A DNA stretch of 64,000 nt from Spirosoma aerolatum (GTDB lineage: Bacteria; Bacteroidota; Bacteroidia; Cytophagales; Spirosomataceae), in the NCBI RefSeq assembly GCF_002056795.1, contig NZ_CP020104.1, forward strand, positions 1,561,001-1,625,000, given 5' to 3'. Below are positions 17,095-26,809 of the stretch, piece by piece. The stretch's first letter is position 1; every line of letters starts with the position of its first letter. The notes below the pieces were generated by a model. It was not told where the DNA came from, ran no database searches, and saw nothing but the letters and a program-made list of their open reading frames with translations. The position numbers and the translations under genes were made by a program.

Positions 17095-18339
17095 ATGGCG
17101 CACGTTGGTGTAATCGGAGGAGGAATTATTGGCCTTTGTTCGGCCTATTATCTGCATAAAGCGGGTCATAAAGTAACGCTGTTTGAACAGGCGCATATTG
17201 CGAATGGCTGTTCATTTGGCAATGCGGGTATGATTGTACCGAGCCATATTGTGCCGTTGGCTCAACCTGGTATGATTGCCAAAGGATTGCGCTGGATGCT
17301 GAAATCGACCAGCCCGTTTTATGTCAAACCCCGGCTCGATGCTGAGCTGCTGCTTTGGGGGTGGCTGTTCTACAAGCATTCTACGCCCGAGCATGTGGAG
17401 CGCTCGATTCCGGTTCTGCGCGACCTTAGTTTCCTGAGCAAACGGCTTTATCAGGCCCTGGCTACCCGCGACGGTTTCTCGTTTGGCTGGCAGGAGCGGG
17501 GCTTGTTTATGCTGTATAAAACGGTTGCCGCCGAGCATGAAATGGCGGAAGAGGCCGAAATTGCTAACCGGGCGGGTGTAGAAGCCCAACTCCTGAACGG
17601 TAAACAGGTGCAGGAGTTAGAACCCCATGTACGGGTAACGGTGCAGGGGGCGGTGTATTATCCCGGCGACGCGCATCTGAACCCCAACGAGCTGATGCTC
17701 GCCCTAGTTGACTATTTACGGCAGGAGGGCGTAACCATTCTGGAAAATCATCCGGTTACGGGCTTTGGTACGTCGGGGGCTCGTATAACCACTGTTCATG
17801 CGCGGGGCTCGTTTGAGATCGATGAGGTCGTGATTGCGGGTGGAGCCTGGTCACCGGGTATTGCTCAACAATTAGGTTTGTCGTTGCCATTACAAGGTGG
17901 GAAAGGATATAGTTTTATGCTCCCTGGTGCCGTGAATGATATTCAGATACCAGCCATCATGCTGGAAGCGCGGGCTACGGCTACACCCATCGGTGGCAAT
18001 CTGCGTTTTGCGGGTACGCTTGAAGTGGCCGGTACGGATATGAGTGTGAATATGAATCGTGTTCGGGGCATTGCCGAATCCATTAACCAGTATTACCCCG
18101 ATATTCGAGTGGATATGCCGGTTGCTGATTCCGTTTGGCGTGGCCTAAGGCCCTGTTCGCCCGATGGATTGCCCTACATTGGCCGGACGAAACGCTACGA
18201 CAATGTGGTGCTGGCAACCGGACATGGCATGATGGGGGTTAGTCTAGGACCTGCAACGGGTAAGCTAGTCAGTGAGTTGATTGACAATTCGCCCCAAAGT
18301 ATGGAACTCACAGCCTTTAATCCAGATCGTTTTGCCTAA
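17095..18339 (+). CDS. FAD-dependent D-amino acid oxidoreductase, probable D-hydroxyproline dehydrogenase
   Basis: A 414-residue DAO/DadA-family flavoprotein. The FAD-binding motif GVIGGGIIGLCSAYYLHKAGH (about residues 4-24) is at the N-terminus and GDAHLNPNELM, VIAGGAWSPGIAQQLG and GHGMMGVSLGPATG are further family motifs. In this operon it probably oxidises cis-4-hydroxy-D-proline to 1-pyrroline-4-hydroxy-2-carboxylate. ATG at 17095 was preferred over an in-frame TTG at 17089, which lies in the preceding stem-loop. The next gene starts 33 bases after its stop. Substrate is inferred from context; D-proline or other D-amino acids are alternatives. Confidence 0.88.
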   Translation: MAHVGVIGGGIIGLCSAYYLHKAGHKVTLFEQAHIANGCSFGNAGMIVPSHIVPLAQPGMIAKGLRWMLKSTSPFYVKPRLDAELLLWGWLFYKHSTPEHVERSIPVLRDLSFLSKRLYQALATRDGFSFGWQERGLFMLYKTVAAEHEMAEEAEIANRAGVEAQLLNGKQVQELEPHVRVTVQGAVYYPGDAHLNPNELMLALVDYLRQEGVTILENHPVTGFGTSGARITTVHARGSFEIDEVVIAGGAWSPGIAQQLGLSLPLQGGKGYSFMLPGAVNDIQIPAIMLEARATATPIGGNLRFAGTLEVAGTDMSVNMNRVRGIAESINQYYPDIRVDMPVADSVWRGLRPCSPDGLPYIGRTKRYDNVVLATGHGMMGVSLGPATGKLVSELIDNSPQSMELTAFNPDRFA

Positions 18340-18372
18340 TGAGTTGATGGTTTTTACAGCCCTCTACACGTC

Positions 18373-20127
18373 ATGTCATCACTGAAACCTCTACTCCTGA
18401 TCGTTTTTGCTGTTTGCGTAACCATTACTTTGCCGAAAGCTATTGGCCAACCGGCTTACCTCAAAGCTATCAATCCGCAAACGAGCGATGTACATCATCT
18501 ATTGACCCAGTACGATGCGGATTATGGAAGTCTAAGCCGTTTTTACACTATAACGGGGTCGCCGGAACGTCGGGAGCGATTTCAGAAACTACACAGCGAA
18601 TATCTGGACAAACTCCAGAAACTGGATTTCGACCGCATGACGACCGACAGCCGGGTCGATTACCTGCTGTTTCGGCGGAATCTACAGCAGGAACTGTATA
18701 AACTGAATCAGGAAGCCGAAGAGCGCTCTGCCATAAAACCGTGGTTTCCCTTTGCCGATTCGATCTATGCCATTGAAAAACTACGTCGGCGGGGGCATGT
18801 GCTTAATGCACAGGCGCTGGCTGCTAATCTGAATGCGCTGGGGCCGCAGATAGCGGTTGCTCAGAAAGAAGTCGAGAAAAGTGGTAGGCTGGATCCAGCT
18901 TTGGTCCGACGGGCTGAATCGACGGCGCAGGGATTACAACAGGCACTGAAAAGTGTGTACACCTTCTACAACGCCTACGACCCAACCTTTAGCTGGTGGA
19001 TGGAGAAATCGTACCCGAAAGCCGACAGCCTGTTGAATACTTATGTTCGATTTTTCCAGAAAAAGGCGAAGGAAGCCGCGCCAACGAAAGACGATGGCAG
19101 TGGCATTATGGGAGTTGCCGTTGGGCGAACCGAATTACTTCGTCAGCTACAGGTCGAAATGATTCCGTATTCGCCGGAAGAGTTGATCGAGATTGCTAAT
19201 AAAGAATTTGCCTGGTGCGACCGTGAGTTGCTGAAAGCCTCGCGCGAGATGGGTTTTGGCGATAACTGGAAAGCGGCTCAGGAGAAAGTCAAAAACACCT
19301 ACGTGCCTGTTGGCAAACAGCCTGAAATGATTTTGGGGTTGTATAACGAATCCATCGCTTTCCTCAAAAACAAAGACCTGATTACAATTCCTCCATTGGC
19401 AGAGGAAACCTGGCGCATGAACATGATGTCGCCCGAACGCCAGCGCGTAGCTCCATTTTTTTTGGGGGGTGAACAGTTACTCATTTCCTACCCCACCAGC
19501 GACATGTCGCACCCTGATAAATTGATGAGTATGCGCGGAAACAATCCGCATTTTTCCCGCGCTACAGTCCATCACGAACTCATTGCCGGGCATCATTTAC
19601 AGGGCTTTATGAACAATCGGTATAAGGTATACCGGCAGTTCGACACTCCATTCTGGATTGAAGGCTGGGCCTTGTACTGGGAAATGGTTTTGTGGGATCA
19701 GGGGTTTCCACGGTCTCCCGAAGATCGGATCGGGATGTTGTTCTGGCGGATGCACCGTTGCGCCCGCATTATTTTCTCGCTCAATTACCACCTCGGTCAA
19801 TGGTCGCCCCAGCAGTGTATCGACTTTCTGGTTGATCGGGTAGGGCATGAGCGGGCCAATGCCGAAGGAGAGGTTCGTCGTTCGTTTGTGGGGGGATATC
19901 CACACCTATACCAATTGGCGTATATGACGGGCGCGTTCCAGTTCTGGGCGTTGAAAAAAGAGCTGGTCGATAGTGGAAAGATGACCTACAAGCAATACCA
20001 CGACGCGGTTATGCAGCTTAACTCGATGCCAGTAGAAATGGTACGGGCCATTCTTACTAACCAGAAATTAGATAAAGATTTTAAAACTAATTGGCGATTC
20101 TACGCTGTTGAATCAGCAACACGTTGA
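18373..20127 (+). CDS. Secreted DUF885-family protein, putative metallopeptidase
   Basis: A 584-residue exported protein with a signal peptide (residues 1-25, ending AIGQ). The DUF885 core contains a zinc-binding motif HHELIAGHH (400-408), which corresponds to the HExxPGHH signature with Ala for Pro. A downstream EGWALYWE motif supplies a further Glu ligand, and GGYPHLYQLAYMTGAFQFWALKKE is the usual C-terminal family motif. The fold is related to M32-type peptidases. It sits inside the hydroxyproline operon, so it may release hydroxyproline-containing peptides or amino acids in the periplasm. That link is inferred. Confidence 0.8.
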   Translation: MSSLKPLLLIVFAVCVTITLPKAIGQPAYLKAINPQTSDVHHLLTQYDADYGSLSRFYTITGSPERRERFQKLHSEYLDKLQKLDFDRMTTDSRVDYLLFRRNLQQELYKLNQEAEERSAIKPWFPFADSIYAIEKLRRRGHVLNAQALAANLNALGPQIAVAQKEVEKSGRLDPALVRRAESTAQGLQQALKSVYTFYNAYDPTFSWWMEKSYPKADSLLNTYVRFFQKKAKEAAPTKDDGSGIMGVAVGRTELLRQLQVEMIPYSPEELIEIANKEFAWCDRELLKASREMGFGDNWKAAQEKVKNTYVPVGKQPEMILGLYNESIAFLKNKDLITIPPLAEETWRMNMMSPERQRVAPFFLGGEQLLISYPTSDMSHPDKLMSMRGNNPHFSRATVHHELIAGHHLQGFMNNRYKVYRQFDTPFWIEGWALYWEMVLWDQGFPRSPEDRIGMLFWRMHRCARIIFSLNYHLGQWSPQQCIDFLVDRVGHERANAEGEVRRSFVGGYPHLYQLAYMTGAFQFWALKKELVDSGKMTYKQYHDAVMQLNSMPVEMVRAILTNQKLDKDFKTNWRFYAVESATR

Positions 20128-20237
20128 TCGTTTTCTGTTTACCGTTTTCGATATATAGTGGCTGATAAAAACCACCCTTATGCATTAGCCATCGTATACT
20201 GTAAACCCTAAAGCACACTTATTTTATCCCATTTGTT

Positions 20238-21800
20238 ATGATGGACTTAACAACGGTTATGCCCTCCACTCCCGAAACATTTCAGGGTATTAATCCCGCT
20301 ACTGGTCAATTCCTGCCCGGTGATTTTCAGGAAGCAACAGCCGCCGAAGTAGCGCAGGCTTGCGAACGGGCTGCCGAAGCGTTTACCGAATACCGGAAGA
20401 AATCAGGCACCGAAAAAGCAAAATTTCTGGAGCAAATTGCTACCGAAATCGAAGCATTAGGTGATGAGTTGCTCAATCGGGCTCAGGCCGAATCAGGCTT
20501 GCCACTCGCCCGGCTGACGGGGGAGCGTGGGCGTACAACAGGCCAGCTACGGCTATTTGCCGAATACCTGCGTGAAGGCTCGTGGGTAAATGCCCGTATC
20601 GATACGGCCCTGCCCGACCGTCAGCCCCTGCCCCGGCCTGATTTGCGTCAGATGTTGCGTCCACTGGGTCCGGTTGGCGTTTTTGGTGCGAGCAATTTTC
20701 CTCTGGCCTTTTCAGTTGCCGGGGGTGATACCGCTTCGGCGCTGGCGGCTGGTTGTCCGGTTGTGGTAAAAGGGCACCCAGCGCATCCGGGTACGTCTCA
20801 ACTCGTTGGGGATGCCATTAGCCGGGCCGTTGAAGTCTGTGGATTACCTGCCGGAACGTTCTCGCTGGTACAAGGCCGCACAGTAGCCGTTGGCATGGCC
20901 ATTGTGGAGCATCCTGCCATTAAGGCTATTGGTTTTACTGGATCATGGCGGGGTGGCAAAGCTATATTCGATGCGGCTGCTCGGCGGCATGAACCCATTC
21001 CGGTCTATGCTGAAATGGGCAGTACGAATCCGGTTTTCTTCTTGCCTAAACTGTTGAAAGAGAAAGGGAGTACCATTGCTCAGAGCTATGTCGGTTCAGT
21101 TACGTTAGGCGTAGGGCAGTTTTGTACCAATCCCGGATTGGCCATTGTGCAACAGTCGCCCGAATCGCAGGCGTTTGTGCAGGAAGCGGGTCGTGTAGTG
21201 GCTGGTAGTCAGCCTGCTACTATGCTTACTCAGGGTATTCAACAGGCGTTTACAAACGGGCTGAGTAAGCTGAGTACCACAGAAGGTGTTCAGGTTGTGG
21301 CACAGGCGCCAAGTGCTGAAAGTTTTGCCAACGGTACGCCTACGTTATTGGCCACCACGGGCGAAGCGCTGCTGGCCAACCCTGCCATTGCCGAAGAAGT
21401 GTTTGGCCCAAGCAGTGTTGTCGTCGAAGCGGGTAGCCGCGATGAGTTGCTAGCGGTAGCAAAAGGCCTTGAAGGACACCTGACCGCCACCGTTTACGGA
21501 ACCGACGACGAGTTACTGGAGTATGCCGATCTGCTGGAGATTCTGGAACAGAAAGTTGGGCGATTATTGATCAATGGTTTCCCAACGGGTGTTGAAGTAA
21601 GCCATGCCATGCAGCATGGTGGTCCTTATCCGGCCACGACTGATTCGCGTTCTACGTCTGTCGGTACGAATGCCATTCTGCGATTTGCGCGTCCGGTTTG
21701 TTACCAGAATTTCCCGGATGCCTTACTTCCTGATGAGTTGAAGGCTGCCAATCCATTGCATATCTGGCGGCTGGTGAATGGCAAGTTTACGAATGAGTAG
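20238..21800 (+). CDS. Aldehyde dehydrogenase, probable alpha-ketoglutarate semialdehyde dehydrogenase
   Basis: A 520-residue NAD(P)-dependent aldehyde dehydrogenase. The catalytic Cys is Cys296 in GVGQFCTNPG and the general base Glu is Glu259 in VYAEMGSTNP. FTGSWRGGKAIFD carries the coenzyme-binding glycines and FGASNFPLAFSVAGGD matches the family of ketoglutarate semialdehyde dehydrogenases. It is the last step of the hydroxyproline pathway, giving alpha-ketoglutarate. The gene is co-directional with the four before it, but a 110-base gap precedes it. The first ATG at 20238 is followed at once by a second; either may be used. Confidence 0.9.
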   Translation: MMDLTTVMPSTPETFQGINPATGQFLPGDFQEATAAEVAQACERAAEAFTEYRKKSGTEKAKFLEQIATEIEALGDELLNRAQAESGLPLARLTGERGRTTGQLRLFAEYLREGSWVNARIDTALPDRQPLPRPDLRQMLRPLGPVGVFGASNFPLAFSVAGGDTASALAAGCPVVVKGHPAHPGTSQLVGDAISRAVEVCGLPAGTFSLVQGRTVAVGMAIVEHPAIKAIGFTGSWRGGKAIFDAAARRHEPIPVYAEMGSTNPVFFLPKLLKEKGSTIAQSYVGSVTLGVGQFCTNPGLAIVQQSPESQAFVQEAGRVVAGSQPATMLTQGIQQAFTNGLSKLSTTEGVQVVAQAPSAESFANGTPTLLATTGEALLANPAIAEEVFGPSSVVVEAGSRDELLAVAKGLEGHLTATVYGTDDELLEYADLLEILEQKVGRLLINGFPTGVEVSHAMQHGGPYPATTDSRSTSVGTNAILRFARPVCYQNFPDALLPDELKAANPLHIWRLVNGKFTNE

Positions 21801-21846
21801 TAATTGGGCCTCTTCCTTCTGAAGGGGTTCAAACGATTTTTTTTGC

Positions 21847-21907
21847 CATCCCGACGAAGGAGGGATCTTAACATGGTGAATGTTAGAGGATCTTCTTCGT
21901 CGGGATG
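21847..21907. repeat. Palindromic repeat after the hydroxyproline operon
   Basis: The arms CATCCCGACGAAG (21847-21859) and CTTCGTCGGGATG (21895-21907) are exact reverse complements. The inner TAACAT and ATGTTA pair as well. The arm words resemble those of the palindrome at 15785-15907. It may also end the operon transcript. Confidence 0.6.
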
Positions 21908-21958
21908 ATCTGATTATAGCCAATTATTCAGAAAAGTATAAAAGTCAAAACCGCCATT

Positions 21959-22807
21959 ATGAACCGTTTGCTACGCCTATTAACTGCGATACTGATTAGT
22001 CTTACTGGTTTTGGGCAATCTGTTGGTTCATTGGTTAAACCAGAAGCTAATTGGAAACTCGTATGGGCGGATGAATTTGATACACCTGGCCCTCCTAATT
22101 CCAAAAATTGGTCCTTTGAAAAGGGTTTCGTTCGGAACCATGAAATTCAGTGGTATCAGCCTGAAAACGCCAGTTGCGAAAATGGCATGCTGATTATTGA
22201 AGGGCGACGGGAGCAAAAGCCGAATCCCACCTACCAGCCGAATAGTTCTGACTGGAGGACCAATCGCCCTACTATCGACTATACAGCTGCTAGTCTGCAC
22301 ACGCGAGGGCTGCATAGCTGGCAATACGGCCGCTTCGAAATGCGGGGGCGTATCGACATCAACCCCGGTTTGTGGCCTGCTTTCTGGACATTGGGTGTTG
22401 CCGGTGAGTGGCCTTCCAACGGTGAAATCGACATTATGGAGTATTACCGGAGTATGTTGCTGGCGAATGTAGCCTGGGGAACGGCAAAGCGATATACAGC
22501 TGAATGGCGGTCGGTAAAAAAGCCGATTAGTACCTTCAACGATCCCGATTGGGCGAAAAAATTCCATATCTGGCGGATGGACTGGGACGAGTCGGCTATT
22601 CGACTGTATGTCGATGATGCGTTGCTGAATGAGGTTTCATTAGCGGAAACGATCAATGGGGATGGCACGAAGAGTAATCCCTTTCGCCAGCCGCATTACA
22701 TCCTGGTGAATCTGGCCATTGGTGGCGATAATGGGGGCGACCCAGCCAATACTCTCTTCCCAACCCGATTTGAAGTTGACTACGTTCGGGTGTATCAGAA
22801 ACAATAA
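21959..22807 (+). CDS. Secreted glycoside hydrolase family 16 protein (beta-glucanase type)
   Basis: A 282-residue exported enzyme with a signal peptide (residues 1-20). The GH16 signature GEIDIMEYY contains the nucleophile Glu156 and acid/base Glu161. Substrate-cleft aromatics W-x-F-W in GLWPAFWTLG and the HIWRMDWDESAIRLYVDD segment are typical. Family members hydrolyse internal bonds of beta-1,3(1,4)-glucans, agar or similar polysaccharides; the laminarinase group is the best guess. It precedes a GH39 gene by 155 bases in the same direction, suggesting linked polysaccharide use. Confidence 0.9.
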   Translation: MNRLLRLLTAILISLTGFGQSVGSLVKPEANWKLVWADEFDTPGPPNSKNWSFEKGFVRNHEIQWYQPENASCENGMLIIEGRREQKPNPTYQPNSSDWRTNRPTIDYTAASLHTRGLHSWQYGRFEMRGRIDINPGLWPAFWTLGVAGEWPSNGEIDIMEYYRSMLLANVAWGTAKRYTAEWRSVKKPISTFNDPDWAKKFHIWRMDWDESAIRLYVDDALLNEVSLAETINGDGTKSNPFRQPHYILVNLAIGGDNGGDPANTLFPTRFEVDYVRVYQKQ

Positions 22808-22962
22808 TACGTTTGGTCAGGCACTGCAACTTACTCACTGTTGTTCAATCCTTCAAAACGTTCGGGAGATTGATCGTGGCCAGTAGACCTGGTTTTTAAG
22901 GCCTCTAAGGGTAAACCGTACCCCGCCAGTTTCTTTAGGGTACAATAGCTTCCCTACACGCA

Positions 22963-24669
22963 ATGAAATTACGGAAAGGCTTTGCCTGCATAACCGCTAT
23001 TCTGATCTATAGCTGGGCGACTGCGATCAGTTCAGCACAGAGTTCTCAATCCCAGCCAATCAGAATCGACGTTGACTTACAAGCCGATAAAGGGCCACTG
23101 AAACCCATCTGGGCGTGGTTTGGCTACGATGAGCCGAACTATACCTACATGAAAGATGGAAAAAAACTGCTGACGGAAATTTCGCAGTTGAGTAAAGTAC
23201 CTGTCAATGTACGGGCACATAGCCTGCTGGTTACAGGCGATGGCACAGCCGCTCTGAAATGGGGATCGACCAATGCATACACGGAGGATAAAAAAGGTAA
23301 TCCCGTCTATGACTGGACCATCGTCGATAAAATATTCGATACGTATATCGAGCGTGGTATGAAACCCATTGCCCAGATCGGATTCATGCCAGAAGCGCTT
23401 TCGACCAAACCAAAGCCCTACCGTCATTACTGGAAACCCGGCGATAATTACAACGACATTTACACAGGTTGGGCCTATCCGCCAACCGATTATAAAAAAT
23501 GGAGTGAACTAGTCTTTCAATGGGTGAAGCATTCCATCGCTCGTTACGGTCAGAAAGAGGTCGAAAGCTGGTATTGGGAATTATGGAATGAACCAAATAT
23601 CAGCTACTGGAAAGGCACTACGGAGGAATATATCAAGCTCTACGACTACACCGCCGATGCGGTAAAACGGGCTTTACCGACGGCTAAAATGGGCGGCCCT
23701 GAGGTGACAGGTCCCGGCAGCGAAGGCTCGCAGAAATTTTTCAAAGCCTTCATGGACCACGTAGTGAGTGGGACCAATTATGTTACCGGCAAAACGGGTT
23801 CGCCCATTGATTTTATAACGTTCCATGCGAAGGGAGCACCGAAGTTGGTCAACGGCGTGGTGCAGATGAATATGGGCACTCAACTCCGCGACATTAGCAA
23901 AGGGTGTGAGATTGTAGCTTCGTACCCGACCCTGAAACAACTACCGATCATTATTGGCGAATCAGACCCGGAAGGATGTGCCGCCTGCTCGGAAGATTTA
24001 CACCCGCAGAATGCCTATCGCAACGGAACCATGTACTCCAGTTATACAGCAGCTTCATTTGCCCGCAAATATGACCTGGCCCAATCGCATGGGGTTAATC
24101 TGGAAGGAGCGGTTACCTGGGCGTTTGAGTTTGAAGATCAGCCCTGGTTTCGGGGCTTCCGCGATCTGGCCACAAACGGTGTCGATAAGCCCGTTCTGAA
24201 TGTATTTCGAATGTTTGGCATGATGGGCGGAAACCGGGTATCCGTTTCGGGTGGTTCCGGCTACGATTATGCCCGGATTCGGGATCAGAGTGTGCGGGCC
24301 GAGCCCGATATCAATGCCTTAGCCACAAAAGATGCGAAAACGGCTTCGGTACTGGTCTGGCATTACCACGACGATAATGTTCCGGCTCCTGATGCCCCTG
24401 TGACCGTGCGATTAAAAGGAGTGCCTGTTCAACGAGTACTGCTTCAACATTATCGCATCGACAAAGAGCGTAGCAACTCATATGAAGCCTGGAAAAAAAT
24501 GGGTTCGCCTAAAACCCCCACTCCCGAACAAATTGTAGAACTGGAGAAGGCAGGCCAATTGCAACTGCTAACCTCGCCGGAGTGGATCACCGTAAAAAAT
24601 GGAGAAGCCATTCTCCCATTTTCATTGCCTCGTCAGGGCGTGTCGTTGCTAAAATTATCGTGGGAGTAG
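22963..24669 (+). CDS. Secreted glycoside hydrolase family 39-like protein
   Basis: A 568-residue exported protein with a signal peptide (about 1-26, ending SSAQ) and a clan-A TIM barrel. The acid/base Glu is Glu210 in YWELWNEPN and the probable nucleophile is Glu333 in IIIGESDPEG. These positions and the C-terminal beta-sandwich (about 420-568) fit GH39, mainly beta-xylosidases and related enzymes. The local word GCAACSEDLHPQNAYRNGTMYSSY is unusual and may shape the active site. The substrate is not certain. Confidence 0.82.
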   Translation: MKLRKGFACITAILIYSWATAISSAQSSQSQPIRIDVDLQADKGPLKPIWAWFGYDEPNYTYMKDGKKLLTEISQLSKVPVNVRAHSLLVTGDGTAALKWGSTNAYTEDKKGNPVYDWTIVDKIFDTYIERGMKPIAQIGFMPEALSTKPKPYRHYWKPGDNYNDIYTGWAYPPTDYKKWSELVFQWVKHSIARYGQKEVESWYWELWNEPNISYWKGTTEEYIKLYDYTADAVKRALPTAKMGGPEVTGPGSEGSQKFFKAFMDHVVSGTNYVTGKTGSPIDFITFHAKGAPKLVNGVVQMNMGTQLRDISKGCEIVASYPTLKQLPIIIGESDPEGCAACSEDLHPQNAYRNGTMYSSYTAASFARKYDLAQSHGVNLEGAVTWAFEFEDQPWFRGFRDLATNGVDKPVLNVFRMFGMMGGNRVSVSGGSGYDYARIRDQSVRAEPDINALATKDAKTASVLVWHYHDDNVPAPDAPVTVRLKGVPVQRVLLQHYRIDKERSNSYEAWKKMGSPKTPTPEQIVELEKAGQLQLLTSPEWITVKNGEAILPFSLPRQGVSLLKLSWE

Positions 24670-24704
24670 TCGTAAAATAGATGTTTTTATTTTCTATACG
24701 AGCA

Positions 24705-24735
24705 TTGTAGAAATATGGCCAAATTAGTATCTTGG
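24705..24735 (+). promoter_or_regulatory. Probable Bacteroidota promoter before the DUF3857 pair
   Basis: TTG (24705-24707), a 20-base spacer and TATCTTGG (24728-24735) resemble the -33/-7 elements (TTG, TAnnTTTG) with one mismatch. The transcript would start shortly before the ATG at 24768. Confidence 0.5.
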
Positions 24736-24767
24736 CCGAAAATAGTTACTTACCATACCCACCATTT

Positions 24768-26807
24768 ATGTCCCCTTCTTCGCTTGCCCATCGCTTGCTG
24801 GCAACAATAGTTCTATCATTTTGTCTCAGTTTTTCGGCTGCCTTCGCTCAAAAATCAAAAAACAAAGCGCCTGATCCGGCGCCAGTGGTCAAATTCGGTG
24901 TTATCTCTCGTGAGGAGTTTGCTAAAGTTTCAACTGACTCTACTGCCGAAGCGCTCGTGCTCTACGATTTGGGCGAGGTAACGTTTGAGGAAAATCAGGG
25001 CGAAGTCTGGCTGGTGTTTACCTGCCATGGCCGGACTAAAATCAATAAAAAGTCTGCATATAATCGGGCAACCGTACAGATCTCTACCCGACGAGGTAGA
25101 TCTGGGCAGCATGAATACGTTTCGGAGTTTGACGGTTATAGTTATAACCTCGTCGACGGTAACGTGATGATCGACCATTTTCCGAAAACGGCACACTTTT
25201 CTGAGAAAGTCTCCGACGATTATTACCTGGAAAAATACACATTACCAAACGTACATGAAGGCTCCATCATCGAATATAAATACACGGTCCGAACGCCCTT
25301 TAGTGTTCGGTATACGCCCCGAACCTGGAAGTTTCAACAGGACGTTCCCGTTAACTGGAGCGAATACCGAATTACCATCCCCGATTATTTCTTTTACAAA
25401 ATCCTTCAGACTGGCTATATCCAGATGGTGGTGAACGAACGTACCACCAAGTCGGTCGATTTGTATCCTGGCCAAAATGGAGCGTCGGCATCAGCCTACC
25501 GATTTGCCATGAAAGATATTCCGGCTTTCCGCGACGAAGCCTATATCACTACCGAAGACGATTATATGGCTAAGATCGAGTTTGAACTCGCCAGTTACCA
25601 ATGGGTCGATTTACGGAAACACGACCTGTCGGTAAGTTGGGCCGACCTCGACCGGACGCTTCTGAACGATGTAGACTTTGGTGGTCAGATTAAACGCGCT
25701 CCTTTTTTGCGTGAAACGGCTAAAACCATATTAAGCCAGCATGCCGATACGCTGGGTCGGGTAACAGCAGCTTACGAGTTTATTCGGAAAGCCATAAAAT
25801 GGGACGGAGTCGGTGGATTTGTTTCTCATGATGATATTAAAAAGGTATTTGAGAACAAAAAAGGGAATTCGGCCGGTATCAACCTGATGCTGGTTGCTCT
25901 CCTGCGTGAAATGGACCTCGATGCAAATCCGGTCATTCTGAGTACCCGATCCAATGGCCGCATCAATGAGTCCTATGCGCTGATTCGAAAGTTCAATTAC
26001 GTCGTCGCCCAGGTTTCAGTTGGTGGTAAAGATATGCTGCTGGATGCTACCGATCCTTTCCTGACACCGGGTATGCTGCCCGTTCATTGCCTGAATGGAA
26101 CCGGGCGACTGGTGCATTCCTCGGGATCACGCTTTATTTCATTGATGCCCACGGAACGGGAGGTTGATTCCTATACGGGTTCGTTCACCATTAGCGATGA
26201 TGGAGAGATAACGGGCACATTACGGCAGTCGCAGGTAGGGTATAGTGCGTTGAGGGCTCGCAAATCATTTGCTTCGGAGGGAAAAACAAAATACCTGGAA
26301 GGAATTCGGAAACGACGGCCGATCTGGCAAATTGAGAAGGTCGATTTCTCGGGCGCGGATTGGAACAGTAGTGCATTTAATACAGATTATACGTTTTCGA
26401 TCCCCGATGCCTGTGGACGCGCAGGTGACCGGCTTTACTTACGACCAATGCTGACCGAAGGCCATGGTATTAATCCATTTAAAGAGCCTGAACGGCTTTA
26501 CCCGGTTGATTTTGGTTATGCTAAAGAAGAAACGTTTGTGGCGACATACACCTTACCGCAAGGCTATCAGATTGAGGAAATGCCTAAACCTGTATTGATG
26601 ACGTTGCCTGAAAACGCCGGCCGATTTATCTATCAGATAGGCATGAATGCAGAAAATAAGCTTCAGATTATGAGTCGGATCATGCTGCGAAAGCCAATGT
26701 ATTATGCAGAAGAGTATCCCAACGTTCGGGAACTGTTTAGCCGCATCGTAGCCAAACATGCCGAACCAGTCATTCTTAAACGTGGTCCCGTAGCTGAAAA
26801 GAAGTAA
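24768..26807 (+). CDS. DUF3857 protein with a transglutaminase-like domain lacking the usual Cys
   Basis: A 679-residue exported protein with a signal peptide (ending AAFAQ at about residue 28). It has a DUF3857 domain (about 60-225), a transglutaminase-like domain (about 300-420), and a C-terminal DUF2569/3858-like beta domain. The position that usually reads G-D-C-K/A reads KKGNSAGINLML (around residues 365-376), so no catalytic Cys is present, while LDATDP is retained. A non-catalytic, perhaps binding, role is likely. Start ATG 24768 is set by the promoter box upstream and by the signal peptide. The paralogue follows after 2 bases. Confidence 0.8.
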   Translation: MSPSSLAHRLLATIVLSFCLSFSAAFAQKSKNKAPDPAPVVKFGVISREEFAKVSTDSTAEALVLYDLGEVTFEENQGEVWLVFTCHGRTKINKKSAYNRATVQISTRRGRSGQHEYVSEFDGYSYNLVDGNVMIDHFPKTAHFSEKVSDDYYLEKYTLPNVHEGSIIEYKYTVRTPFSVRYTPRTWKFQQDVPVNWSEYRITIPDYFFYKILQTGYIQMVVNERTTKSVDLYPGQNGASASAYRFAMKDIPAFRDEAYITTEDDYMAKIEFELASYQWVDLRKHDLSVSWADLDRTLLNDVDFGGQIKRAPFLRETAKTILSQHADTLGRVTAAYEFIRKAIKWDGVGGFVSHDDIKKVFENKKGNSAGINLMLVALLREMDLDANPVILSTRSNGRINESYALIRKFNYVVAQVSVGGKDMLLDATDPFLTPGMLPVHCLNGTGRLVHSSGSRFISLMPTEREVDSYTGSFTISDDGEITGTLRQSQVGYSALRARKSFASEGKTKYLEGIRKRRPIWQIEKVDFSGADWNSSAFNTDYTFSIPDACGRAGDRLYLRPMLTEGHGINPFKEPERLYPVDFGYAKEETFVATYTLPQGYQIEEMPKPVLMTLPENAGRFIYQIGMNAENKLQIMSRIMLRKPMYYAEEYPNVRELFSRIVAKHAEPVILKRGPVAEKK

Positions 26808-26809
26808 TT

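Noticed and set aside
22028..22567. Open frame of 179 codons on the minus strand opposite the GH16 gene
   Set aside because: Antisense to a gene with catalytic motifs in place; rich in Pro, Arg and Cys as typical shadows are.
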